Shown here piece by piece: positions 26,201-34,264 of a DNA stretch of 64,000 nt; position 1 is the first letter of the stretch, and each line of letters starts with the position of its first letter. The DNA is from Flavobacterium aestivum (GTDB lineage: Bacteria > Bacteroidota > Bacteroidia > Flavobacteriales > Flavobacteriaceae). The notes beneath the pieces are model-generated. The model saw only the letters and a list, made by a program, of their open reading frames with translations, was not told where the DNA came from and searched no databases. A program made the translations under genes and the position numbers. The stretch covers positions 3,038,001 to 3,102,000 of the forward strand of contig NZ_CP113977.2 in assembly GCF_026870175.2 (NCBI RefSeq), written 5' to 3'.

Positions 26201-29200
26201 ATTATTACCTGTTGGTGAATCACCTGATTGATCGGTCACTATGGTATTATTTGGTGCAGTACCATTAACATAAGCTTGATTGGTAATGCTTCCGTTATCA
26301 ATATCGGCTTGGGTTACGGTATAAGTGGCTTTATAAATCCAAGTTTCAGTAACCTCCAATATGTTGTTATTATTGCTATCTCCGCTTTGTAGTGCTATTG
26401 CAGATAAACCAGTATGAGGGTCGGTGACAGTTATGTTGTGTAAACTTACATTACCGGGATTAGTTACTTTAAAGGTATAAGTCACCACATCACCAACCGC
26501 AAGAGTAGCGCATCCGTTTGGCCCAACTTCGATGTCATTGGTTTTGACTAAAGCAATTTTAGGATTAGTACAAATTGGGATTACATTAGGATTATCACCT
26601 GTTGGTGAATCACCAGATTGGTCAGTTACTACGGTGTTATTTGGCGCAGTACCGTTAACCGAAGCTTGATTGATAATGTTGCCATTATCAATATCGGCTT
26701 GAGTTACAGTATAAGTGGCTTTATAAATCCAAGTTTCTGTAACCTCCAATATGTTGTTATTATTGCTATCGCCGCTTTGTAATGCTATGGCAGATAAGCC
26801 GGTATGTGGGTCGGTGACAGTTATATTGTGTAAACTCACATTACCAGAATTAAACACTTTAAAGGTATAAGTCACTACGTCACCAACTGCTAGAGTAGCA
26901 CATCCATTTGGTCCAACTTCGATGTCATTGGTTTTAACTAAAGTAATTTTAGGATTAGTACAAATAGTAATTACATTAGGAACATTACTTGTTGGTGAAT
27001 CACCAGATTGATCGGTTACTACGGTGTTATTTGGTGCAGTACCATTAACCGAAGCTTGATTGGTAATGCTACCGTTATCAATATCGGTTTGGGTTACGGT
27101 ATAAGTGGCTTTATAAATCCAGGTTTCAGTAACTTCTAAGATATTGTTATTATTACTATCGCCGCTTTGTAGTGCAATGGCAGATAAACCAGTATGAGGG
27201 TCGGTGACAGTTATATTGTGCAAACTCACATTACCTGGATTAGTCACCTTAAAGGTATAAGTAACTATATCACCAACTGCTAAGATAGCGCATCCGTTCG
27301 GACCAACTTCAATGTTATTATTTTTTACTAAATTAATATTAGGATTAGTACAAATAGGAATTACATTAGGATTATTATCCGTTGGCGAATCACCAGATTG
27401 GTCGGTTACTATGGCATTATTAGGCGCAGTACCATTAACCGAAGCTTGATTAGTAATGCTTCCGTTATCAATATCAGCTTGGGTTACAGTATAGGTAGCT
27501 TTATAAATCCAAGTTTCGGTAACCTCTAGTTTATTATTGTTATTGCTATCACCACTTTGTAACACAATTGCGGATAAACCGGTATGAGGGTCGGTAACAG
27601 TTATATTATGTAAACTCACATTACCAGGATTAGTTACTGTAAAAGTATAAGTCACTACATCGCCAACTGCTAAGGTAGCGCATCCGTTTGGTCCAACTTC
27701 TATGTTATTACTTTTTACTAAAGTAATTTTAGGTGTTTGAGTCAAAGGAGTCATTGTACAATCAGGACATTGAGGATTAATAGGGCAAGATGTACAAGGT
27801 GTAGGATCAGTAGATGTGTCTTTTACGTCAGCACCGGTTGGAGGTGTACCAATAGCAGTAGCCCAGTTATAAACAACTCCAGAATCAATTTCATTTTGTG
27901 TAATGGCATGACTAGCAGTAAACGTAGAACTATCTGATGCGCCAGGAGCAAGAGACGCAATTGGACCACCAGAAACAACAGCATTAATATCCGTAACTTT
28001 AATGTTTGTTAGAGTTACGTTACTAGTATTAGTTATAACAAAATTATAGATTACTTTATCTCCAATATTTGTTATACCGTCTGCATTAGTGTCTTGATAT
28101 GTTCCATCTTTGGTAATCTCAACAGAACATGAATTTATAGTTAAGATAACTGGAGTACGGTTCAAATTAGTACAAAGAGTAGTATTATTTACAGCTTGAG
28201 CATAATAAGTAACAGTTCCTACTGTATTTAGAGTTGGGCTGCTTATAGAACTACCTCCGATTGCAGTGGTATACCAATCAATATGTTGACCTGCTGGTAC
28301 TGTGGCTGTAGCTGTTAATGTTTGTATTGAAGGAGCCATACATTCGGTTATGTTACCTCCGGAAATGGGTGGAGCTGGAAGTGAATTCACTGTTACAGAT
28401 GTAGTTGCTGTTACAGCGGCACATCCGCCAGCAGCTGCAATAGTGTAGGTAACGGTATAGGTTCCGGCAGTACTTGAGCTTGGCGTAATTTCTCCAGTTG
28501 CAGCATCAATTGTTAATCCTGCTGTAGAGCTATAAATGCCACCAGTATAAATTCCAGTACCAGTTAAGGTCACAGACTGAGTAGTTACCGAAGTACACCA
28601 AGGAGAACCTGAATAGGAGATATGAGCTGTTGGCAAAGTTGTTATGGTAACCGAAGTAGTTGCTGTTACTGCTGCGCATCCACCAGCTGCGGCAATAGTA
28701 TAAGTAACAGTATAGGTTCCGGCTGTACTGGTACTTGGGGTTATTGTACCAGTTGAAGCGTTAATAGTCAGACCTACAGTTGAGCTATACACTCCACCAG
28801 TATAAACTCCGGTTCCAGTTAAGGTTACCAATTTGGCTGTTGCCGAAGTACACCAAGGAGAACCTGAGTAAGAGATATTCGCAGTTGGCAAAGCAGTTAT
28901 TTTTACCGAAGTAGTTGCTGTTACAGCTGCGCATCCTCCAGCTGCGGCAATAGTATAAGTAACGGTATAGGTTCCGGCAGTACTGGTGCTTGGAGTAATT
29001 TCTCCAGTTGCAGCATCAATTGTCAAACCAGCTGTGGAGCTATAAACACCACCAGTATAAATTCCAGTACCAGTTAAGGTTACTGACTGAGTAGTTGCAG
29101 TAGTACACCAAGGAGAACCTGAGTAGGAAATACTCGCAGTTGGTAAAGTTGTTATGGTTACTGAAGTGGTTGCTGTTACAGCGGCGCATCCACCAGCTGC

Positions 29201-32200
29201 GGCAATAGTATAGGTAACGGTATAGGTTCCCGCTGTACTAGTGCTTGGGGTTATTGCACCAGTTGAAGCGTTAATAGTCAGACCAGCTGTTGAGCTATAC
29301 ACTCCACCGGTATAAACTCCTGTTCCGGTTAAGGTTACAGACTTGACTGTTGCCGAAGTACACCAAGGAGAACCTGAGTAAGAGATATTGGCAGTTGGCA
29401 AAGCGGTTATTTTTACCGAAGTAGTTGCTGTTACAGCGTTGCATCCTCCAGCAGCTGTAATAGTATAAGTAATGGTATAGGTTCCGGCAGTACTGGTGCT
29501 TGGAGTAATTTCTCCAGTTGCAGCATCAATAGTTAAGCCCGCAGTTGAGCTGTAAACTCCACCGGTATATACTCCGGTACCTGTTAGGGTTACAGACTGA
29601 GTAGTTGCTGTCGTACACCAAGGAGAACCCGAGTAAGAGATATTGGCAGTTGGCAAAGTTGTTATGGTTATGGAAGTGGTTGCTGTTACAGCGGCGCATC
29701 CGCCAGCTGCTACAGTGGTATAGGTAACAGTGTAGGTTCCTGCTGTACTGGTGCTTGGGGTTATTGCACCTGTTGAAGCATTAATAGTTAGACCTGCTGT
29801 TGAGCTGTACACTCCACCAGTATAGGCTCCGGTTCCGGTTAAGGTTACAGACTTGGCAGTTGCAGTAGTACACCAAGGTGAACCTGAGTAAGAGATATTG
29901 GCAGTCGGTAAAGCGGTTATGGTTACCGAAGTGGTTGCTGTTACAGCGGCACATCCGCTAGATGCTGCAATAGTGTAGGTAACGGTATAGGTTCCCGCTG
30001 TACTGGTGCTTGGAGTAATTTCTCCAGTCGAAGCATCAATAGTCAAGCCTACGGTTGAGCTATAAACTCCACCGGTTGCACCTGTTAAAGTTACTGACTG
30101 AGTAGTTGCAGTAGTACACCAAGGAGAACCTGAGTAGGAGATATTGGCATTTGGCAAAGTTGTTATGGTTACGGAAGTTATTGCTGTTACAGCCGCGCAT
30201 CCGCCAGCTGCTGCAGTGGTATAGGTAACAGTGTAGGTTCCCGCTGTACTGGTGCTTGGGGTTATTGCACCTGTTGAAGCATTAATAGTTAGACCAGCTG
30301 TTGAGCTGTACACTCCACCAGTATAGGCTCCGGTTCCAGTTAAGGTTACTGACTTGACAGTTGCAGTAGTACACCAAGGAGAGCCAGAATAGGAGATATT
30401 AGCAGTTGGTAAAGCGGTTATGGTTACTGAAGCAGTTGCTGTTACAGCTGCACATCCGCTAGATGCTGCAATAGTGTAGGTAACGGTATAGGTTCCCGCT
30501 GTACTGGTGCTTGGAGTAATTTCTCCAGTCGAAGCATCAATAGTCAAGCCTACAGTTGAGCTATAAACTCCACCGGTTGCACCTGTTAAAGTTACTGACT
30601 GAGTAGTTGCAGTAGTACACCAAGGAGAACCTGAGTAGGAGATATTGGCAGTTGGCAAAGTTGTTATGGTTACCGAAGTTGTTGCTGTTACAACGGCACA
30701 TCCGCTAGCTGCCGCAACAGTATAGGTAACAGTATAGGTTCCGTCTGTACTGGTGCTTGGGGTTATTGCACCTGTCGAAGGATCAATAGTCAAGCCCGCT
30801 GTTGAGCTATACACTCCACCGGTATAGGCTCCGGTTCCAGTTAAAGTTACAGACTTGGTAGTTGCAGTAGTACACCAAGGAGAACCTGAGTAGGAGATAT
30901 TGGCAGTTGGCAAAGCGGTTATGGTTACCGAAGTAGTTGCCGTTACAGCGGAGCATCCGCCAGCTGCTGCAATAGTGTAGGTAACAGTATAGGTTCCTGC
31001 TGTACTGGTGCTTGGGGTTATTTCTCCAGTTGAGGCATTAATAGTCAGACCTGCTGTTGAGCTGTAAACTCCTCCAGTATAAACTCCGGTTCCAGTCAAG
31101 GTTACAGACTTGGCAGTTGCTGTCGTACACCAAGGAGAGCCTGAGTAGGAGATATTGGCAGTTGGCAAAGCGGTTATGGTTACCGAAGTGGTTGCTGCTA
31201 CAGCGGCACATCCGCCAGCTGCCGCAATAGTATAAGTAACAGTATAGGTTCCTGCTGTACTGGTGCTTGGGATTATTTCTCCAGTTGCAGCATTAATAGT
31301 CAAGCCTGCTGTTGAACTGTAAACTCCACCTGTGTTTCCAGTTAAGGCTACCGATTGGGAAGCTGCTGTTGTACACCAAGGAGAGTCTGAGTAGGAGATA
31401 CTCGCAGTTGGTAATGCTGTTATGGTTACTAAAGTAGTCGCTGTAACTGCAGCGCATCCTCCAGCTGCTGCAATGGTGTAGGTAACGGTATAGGTTCCGG
31501 CTGTACTGGTACTTGGTGTAATTTCTCCAGTTGCAGCATCGATAATCAAACCTGCTGTAGAGCTGTAAACTCCGCCAGTATAAACCCCAGTTCCAGTCAA
31601 GGTCACCGATTGGGCAGTTGCTGTCGTACACCAAGGAGAACCTGAGTAAGAGATATTGGCTGTTGGTAACGCAGTTATTGTTACTGATGTAGTTGCTGTT
31701 ACAGCAGCACATCCAGCTGCTGCGGCAATAGTATAGGTGACGGTATAGGTTCCGGCTGTACTGGTGCTTGGGGTTATTTCTCCAGTTGCAGCATTAATAG
31801 TCAATCCAGCTGTTGAGCTGTAAACTCCGCCAGTATAAACTCCGGTTCCGGTCAAGGTCACCGATTGGGCAGTTGCTGTAGTACACCAAGGAGAATCAGA
31901 GTAAGAGATATTGGCTGTTGGTAACGCAGTTATTGTTACTGATGTAGTTGCTGTTACAGCCGCACATCCACCAGCTGCGGCAATAGTATAGGTAACGGTA
32001 TAGGTTCCGGCTGTACTGGTGCTTGGCGTTATTGCACCTGTCGAAGGATCAATAGTCAAGCCCGCTGTTGAGCTATACACTCCACCGGTATATACTCCGG
32101 TACCTGTTAGGGTTACAGACTGAGTAGTTGCTGTCGTACACCAAGGAGAACCTGAGTAGGAGATATTGGCATTTGGCAAAGCTGTTATGGTTACCGAAGT

Positions 32201-33622
32201 GGTTGCGGTTACAGCGGAGCATCCGCCAGCTGCAGCAATGGTATAGGTAACGGTATAGGTTCCGGCTGTACTGGTGCTTGGGGTTATTTCTCCAGTTGAG
32301 GCATTAATAGTCAGACCTGCTGTTGAGCTGTAAACTCCGCCTGTATTACCGGTTAAGGTTACTGACTGAGGAGTTACCGTTTTACACCAAGGTGAACCTG
32401 TATAGGAAATACTTGCAGTTGGTAATTGTGTCACTTTTATAGAAACTGGTTCTGAAAATACAGTTCCGCAAGCACCATTAACTACTGCTCGATAATATGT
32501 TGTAGTTGTTAGACCACTTGCTGTGTAGGTAGTAACTCCAGAGGTACTTGGAATAGTTGTCCAATTACTAGTCCCATTAGGAGATGATTCCCATCTGTCA
32601 ACAGTTCCTGTTTGACCTGATAATTTTAATTCTGTGCTATTACTAACAGAACAAACGGTACTTTCTCCGCTAATTATTCCAGCTGCAGTTGTAAGCAAGA
32701 AATTAACATCAATAGGATCTGCAAAATCCTTTGGTTGTGCTCCACCACCAGCTGAAGTTTTTGATTTTACAAAAATGGATTTTATTCTAATATTTGCACA
32801 GGGATCAACATCTTTTAATAATGCAGTTAAATCAACAGCTCCTTCAATAAATGTATTTGTGCTATAAGTATTTCCCCCGAACACTTTATAAAGTGAAGGG
32901 GTATTAATAGTTCCGCTATTTGTTGCTGCATATACTGAGTTAGCAGGAGGTGTATGTGATACATATTTATAACCTGTTCCGTCATTTTCCCAAACACTAT
33001 ATTCAAAACCAGCCATACCACTAGTAAAAGTTACAGTAAGAATAAAATCGTTTTCTGTTCGACCTCCAGAAGAACTTAGAGGAACAGAGGTTGAAAATCC
33101 ACCAGAAAGATTACCAGCGCTATAGTTTTTTGTTAAACGATCTTGAAGGAATTCAAAATCCATATAGGCATTTGCAGTGCTGGCACTTAATCGATCTGCA
33201 GCAAAAACGGCCCATACATGACCATCTTTTGTAGTAAAATGGAGCAGTACGTTATTCATGTCGGTTTTGTCATTGGCACCACCCGTTACCCATGTCATAA
33301 TATTTGGGTTATCATCTATTTTAATACCTCCAGAAAATATGTTATCCGAGGTGCTATAAGGGTCTGTTAAATGGAAAGTAGTTACAGAATTTACAGGAAC
33401 TCCTGCATTTGTAAGTACAAAACCACCGCTTCCAGTCCCAGCTAACCAGTCACCCGCTGTTGAATTTGCCTGAAGATTTCCTAAAATGCTGAAACCTCCA
33501 CTTGGTGGATTAACTGTTACTGTACCCGTACCAATTTGGGCAATTGTTATAGTTGAATAACTCAAGAAGCATACTAAAAAAAAGGTAAACAATTTTGTCG
33601 AATGGGTAAAAAATGTTTTCAT
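23213..33622 (-). CDS. giant repetitive surface adhesin with T9SS type B C-terminal domain, cassette 1
   Basis: 3469 aa. A signal peptide (to TITIAQ, ~29) precedes a unique N-terminal domain (~30-310) and an Ig-like domain. Then come 16 tandem 82-85-aa repeats (SPWC...TVTYT...GGC), an Ig-like/DUF11 pair, six 130-aa DUF11-type units (NNIEVGPNGC), a further DUF11 unit, and three AVDD-type cadherin-like domains. The C-terminus (VIHNAFTSNEDGRNDYF, FNRWGVLVFE, GLPTGTYFYIL) is the gliding-associated CHU_C/type B sorting domain. It resembles SprB and other mobile adhesins carried on the cell surface by the gliding machinery. The start follows a putative promoter at 33717-33745. First gene of the five-gene cassette; the ligand is unknown. 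Confidence 0.93.
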   Translation of the reverse strand: MKTFFTHSTKLFTFFLVCFLSYSTITIAQIGTGTVTVNPPSGGFSILGNLQANSTAGDWLAGTGSGGFVLTNAGVPVNSVTTFHLTDPYSTSDNIFSGGIKIDDNPNIMTWVTGGANDKTDMNNVLLHFTTKDGHVWAVFAADRLSASTANAYMDFEFLQDRLTKNYSAGNLSGGFSTSVPLSSSGGRTENDFILTVTFTSGMAGFEYSVWENDGTGYKYVSHTPPANSVYAATNSGTINTPSLYKVFGGNTYSTNTFIEGAVDLTALLKDVDPCANIRIKSIFVKSKTSAGGGAQPKDFADPIDVNFLLTTAAGIISGESTVCSVSNSTELKLSGQTGTVDRWESSPNGTSNWTTIPSTSGVTTYTASGLTTTTYYRAVVNGACGTVFSEPVSIKVTQLPTASISYTGSPWCKTVTPQSVTLTGNTGGVYSSTAGLTINASTGEITPSTSTAGTYTVTYTIAAAGGCSAVTATTSVTITALPNANISYSGSPWCTTATTQSVTLTGTGVYTGGVYSSTAGLTIDPSTGAITPSTSTAGTYTVTYTIAAAGGCAAVTATTSVTITALPTANISYSDSPWCTTATAQSVTLTGTGVYTGGVYSSTAGLTINAATGEITPSTSTAGTYTVTYTIAAAAGCAAVTATTSVTITALPTANISYSGSPWCTTATAQSVTLTGTGVYTGGVYSSTAGLIIDAATGEITPSTSTAGTYTVTYTIAAAGGCAAVTATTLVTITALPTASISYSDSPWCTTAASQSVALTGNTGGVYSSTAGLTINAATGEIIPSTSTAGTYTVTYTIAAAGGCAAVAATTSVTITALPTANISYSGSPWCTTATAKSVTLTGTGVYTGGVYSSTAGLTINASTGEITPSTSTAGTYTVTYTIAAAGGCSAVTATTSVTITALPTANISYSGSPWCTTATTKSVTLTGTGAYTGGVYSSTAGLTIDPSTGAITPSTSTDGTYTVTYTVAAASGCAVVTATTSVTITTLPTANISYSGSPWCTTATTQSVTLTGATGGVYSSTVGLTIDASTGEITPSTSTAGTYTVTYTIAASSGCAAVTATASVTITALPTANISYSGSPWCTTATVKSVTLTGTGAYTGGVYSSTAGLTINASTGAITPSTSTAGTYTVTYTTAAAGGCAAVTAITSVTITTLPNANISYSGSPWCTTATTQSVTLTGATGGVYSSTVGLTIDASTGEITPSTSTAGTYTVTYTIAASSGCAAVTATTSVTITALPTANISYSGSPWCTTATAKSVTLTGTGAYTGGVYSSTAGLTINASTGAITPSTSTAGTYTVTYTTVAAGGCAAVTATTSITITTLPTANISYSGSPWCTTATTQSVTLTGTGVYTGGVYSSTAGLTIDAATGEITPSTSTAGTYTITYTITAAGGCNAVTATTSVKITALPTANISYSGSPWCTSATVKSVTLTGTGVYTGGVYSSTAGLTINASTGAITPSTSTAGTYTVTYTIAAAGGCAAVTATTSVTITTLPTASISYSGSPWCTTATTQSVTLTGTGIYTGGVYSSTAGLTIDAATGEITPSTSTAGTYTVTYTIAAAGGCAAVTATTSVKITALPTANISYSGSPWCTSATAKLVTLTGTGVYTGGVYSSTVGLTINASTGTITPSTSTAGTYTVTYTIAAAGGCAAVTATTSVTITTLPTAHISYSGSPWCTSVTTQSVTLTGTGIYTGGIYSSTAGLTIDAATGEITPSSSTAGTYTVTYTIAAAGGCAAVTATTSVTVNSLPAPPISGGNITECMAPSIQTLTATATVPAGQHIDWYTTAIGGSSISSPTLNTVGTVTYYAQAVNNTTLCTNLNRTPVILTINSCSVEITKDGTYQDTNADGITNIGDKVIYNFVITNTSNVTLTNIKVTDINAVVSGGPIASLAPGASDSSTFTASHAITQNEIDSGVVYNWATAIGTPPTGADVKDTSTDPTPCTSCPINPQCPDCTMTPLTQTPKITLVKSNNIEVGPNGCATLAVGDVVTYTFTVTNPGNVSLHNITVTDPHTGLSAIVLQSGDSNNNNKLEVTETWIYKATYTVTQADIDNGSITNQASVNGTAPNNAIVTDQSGDSPTDNNPNVIPICTNPNINLVKNNNIEVGPNGCAILAVGDIVTYTFKVTNPGNVSLHNITVTDPHTGLSAIALQSGDSNNNNILEVTETWIYKATYTVTQTDIDNGSITNQASVNGTAPNNTVVTDQSGDSPTSNVPNVITICTNPKITLVKTNDIEVGPNGCATLAVGDVVTYTFKVFNSGNVSLHNITVTDPHTGLSAIALQSGDSNNNNILEVTETWIYKATYTVTQADIDNGNIINQASVNGTAPNNTVVTDQSGDSPTGDNPNVIPICTNPKIALVKTNDIEVGPNGCATLAVGDVVTYTFKVTNPGNVSLHNITVTDPHTGLSAIALQSGDSNNNNILEVTETWIYKATYTVTQADIDNGSITNQAYVNGTAPNNTIVTDQSGDSPTGNNPNVIPICTNPKIALVKTNNIEVGPNGCAVLAVGDVVTYTFTVTNPGNVSLHNITVTDPHTGLSAIALQSGDSNNNNILEVTETWIYKATYTVTQADIDNGSITNQASVSGTAPNNATVSDQSGDSPTGDNPNVIPICTNAGIRLVKTNDIEVGPNGCSTLAVGDVVTYTFTVTNSGIVSLHNITVTDLHAGLSAIALQSGDSNNNNILEVTETWIYKATYTVTQADIDNGSITNQASVSGTAPNDTVVSDQSGDSPAGDNPNVITFCITPGLTVTKTTTTASFSAVGDVINYTINVKNTGNTTLHQITVKDPLTGLDTVIETLAPGASLDYTQSYTVTQEDLDKGSVINVAKADGLTPTNTPVSATDDETVNESAHPIDAVDDNAGTIVGVNQITPNVINVFTNDTLNAAAVNPADVILTTVTPNPFLQLNPDGSIDVLADAPVGPQTLVYQICEKLNNTNCDSATVTVNIEAPSMTISGEGICINDVPYFSYTATANNFTPVNGLTLTWTDSKNNVVSTMTNLPLSGKVLWPGATVDQNGNGTDWPGWVLEGQKWIEAPDGFENTRPTASVTFTLNPSETIVVNYPPSDPLCTARPTFLIDAVDDTASTVDGLHGVKNILNVFNNDNLNTVAVNPADVTLSILVPDPNGAITLNTDGSVDVKENAPSGTYTLTYQICEIADAGNCDSALVTITVVNTPLVIQATNDTFSVTQCSVLEGVRNALSNDLLNGVVANPADFKFKLLTALGQFITIDDQGNITIANNVAAGQYVFDYQICEAANPNNCSTATITINVAGIESVTITIPSDRSPCNADTTPVDLFTFLPEGTPRDGVWVDSDHTGAVNGNILNAFGLPISTYHFEYKIAGDCPRSIFLVLNINDDCKVLPCKSLVIHNAFTSNEDGRNDYFQIDNLDDNDCYKNIRLEVFNRWGVLVFEKDNYNNGSNAFRGYSEGRTTINKREGLPTGTYFYILSYDTSDGLGKPQSVKKDGYLYLIK
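25397..27736 (-). repeat. six 390-bp DUF11-type repeats in adhesin 1
   Basis: Six consecutive units of exactly 390 bp (130 aa), each starting near P-K-I-x-L-V-K-x-N and carrying IEVGPNGC, GDVVTYTF, HNITVTD and TETWIYKATYTVTQ. Cassette 2 has only two of these (40862-41641). Confidence 0.95.
28388..32428 (-). repeat. sixteen 246/255-bp repeats in adhesin 1
   Basis: Sixteen units of 82 or 85 aa with core LPTANISYSGSPWC, GGVYSSTAGLTI, TPSTSTAGTYTVTYT and GGCAAVTATTSVTIT; the two conserved Cys per unit could form a disulfide. Units 1, 5, 8 and 10 are the 3-aa-shorter form. Units 8-9 and 10-11, and 12-13 and 14-15, match as pairs, indicating recent two-unit duplications. Confidence 0.93.
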
Positions 33623-34213
33623 ATTGATTTTTTTTAAATCGTTAGAAAGTATTATGAGTATATAGTGAAACCCACATATAATAGGACATACGTGAATTGT
33701 TGAATAGCTAATTTTATAAAACTATAGAGCTTTATAAAAATCAAATAAATAGACTTTGTGGTTACTCGAATAAGTAGCAAAAAACCAAAATCCTTGATAA
33801 TTGATTTATGCTTTTTTAAGTTTTACTTACTTTGAATTTTGAGTAATGTATTGATAAAATATAGTAGAAGCAATCTTGTACAAAAAGAATGCTTATAAGA
33901 AAAAGTAAGTTTTTATTCCCATATATTTTAGTGTTAAGTTAATACTAGATTAGGGTCTTTTTATATATTATCGTATCCAATTTTTTTTATTTTTACCTTT
34001 GTAACTTATTGGTAGTAATAAAGTTAAGTATTAATATTTAATTATGGTACTAAAATTCCATTAATAGCATAAAAACTCGTTAAAAAACAATCTTTTAAAA
34101 TTATGCTGAAAATTATTTCATTTTGCTTCTGTTTTTTTGCTAATTATCTAGTTATTAGGTGATAATTGTAGGAAAGAATTAAAAAAATATTTCAGATTTT
34201 AAAAGAAAAGATA
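33623..34213. other. intergenic region upstream of adhesin 1
   Basis: About 590 bp of very AT-rich DNA. It contains the adhesin 1 leader and promoter (33623-33745). Further upstream, short islands such as TAACTTATTG and AAAACTCGTT are shared with the region upstream of adhesin 2. No credible gene. Confidence 0.6.
33717..33745 (-). promoter_or_regulatory. putative promoter of adhesin 1
   Basis: Read on the minus strand: TTTG (33742-33745), a 17-bp spacer containing TATAAAGCT, then TAGTTTTA (33717-33724), one mismatch from TAnnTTTG. It aligns base for base with the region before adhesin 2 (44577-44605). It would give a leader of roughly 90 nt. Confidence 0.45.
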
Positions 34214-34240
34214 AAAGGCTACCTTGATTGGGTAGCCTTT
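34214..34240. terminator. bidirectional terminator, cassette 2 downstream end
   Basis: The same AAAGGCTACC / GGTAGCCTTT hairpin as at 18761-18787, here ending the second OmpA-like gene and abutting the upstream region of adhesin 1. Confidence 0.85.
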
Positions 34241-34264
34241 TTGGTTCAGAGGATTGTTTTTGGA

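Noticed and set aside
28388..32428. Regularly spaced repeats that could suggest a CRISPR array
   Set aside because: The period is 246/255 bp, the repeats are in frame inside one long coding region, and there are no short unique spacers; they are protein repeats.
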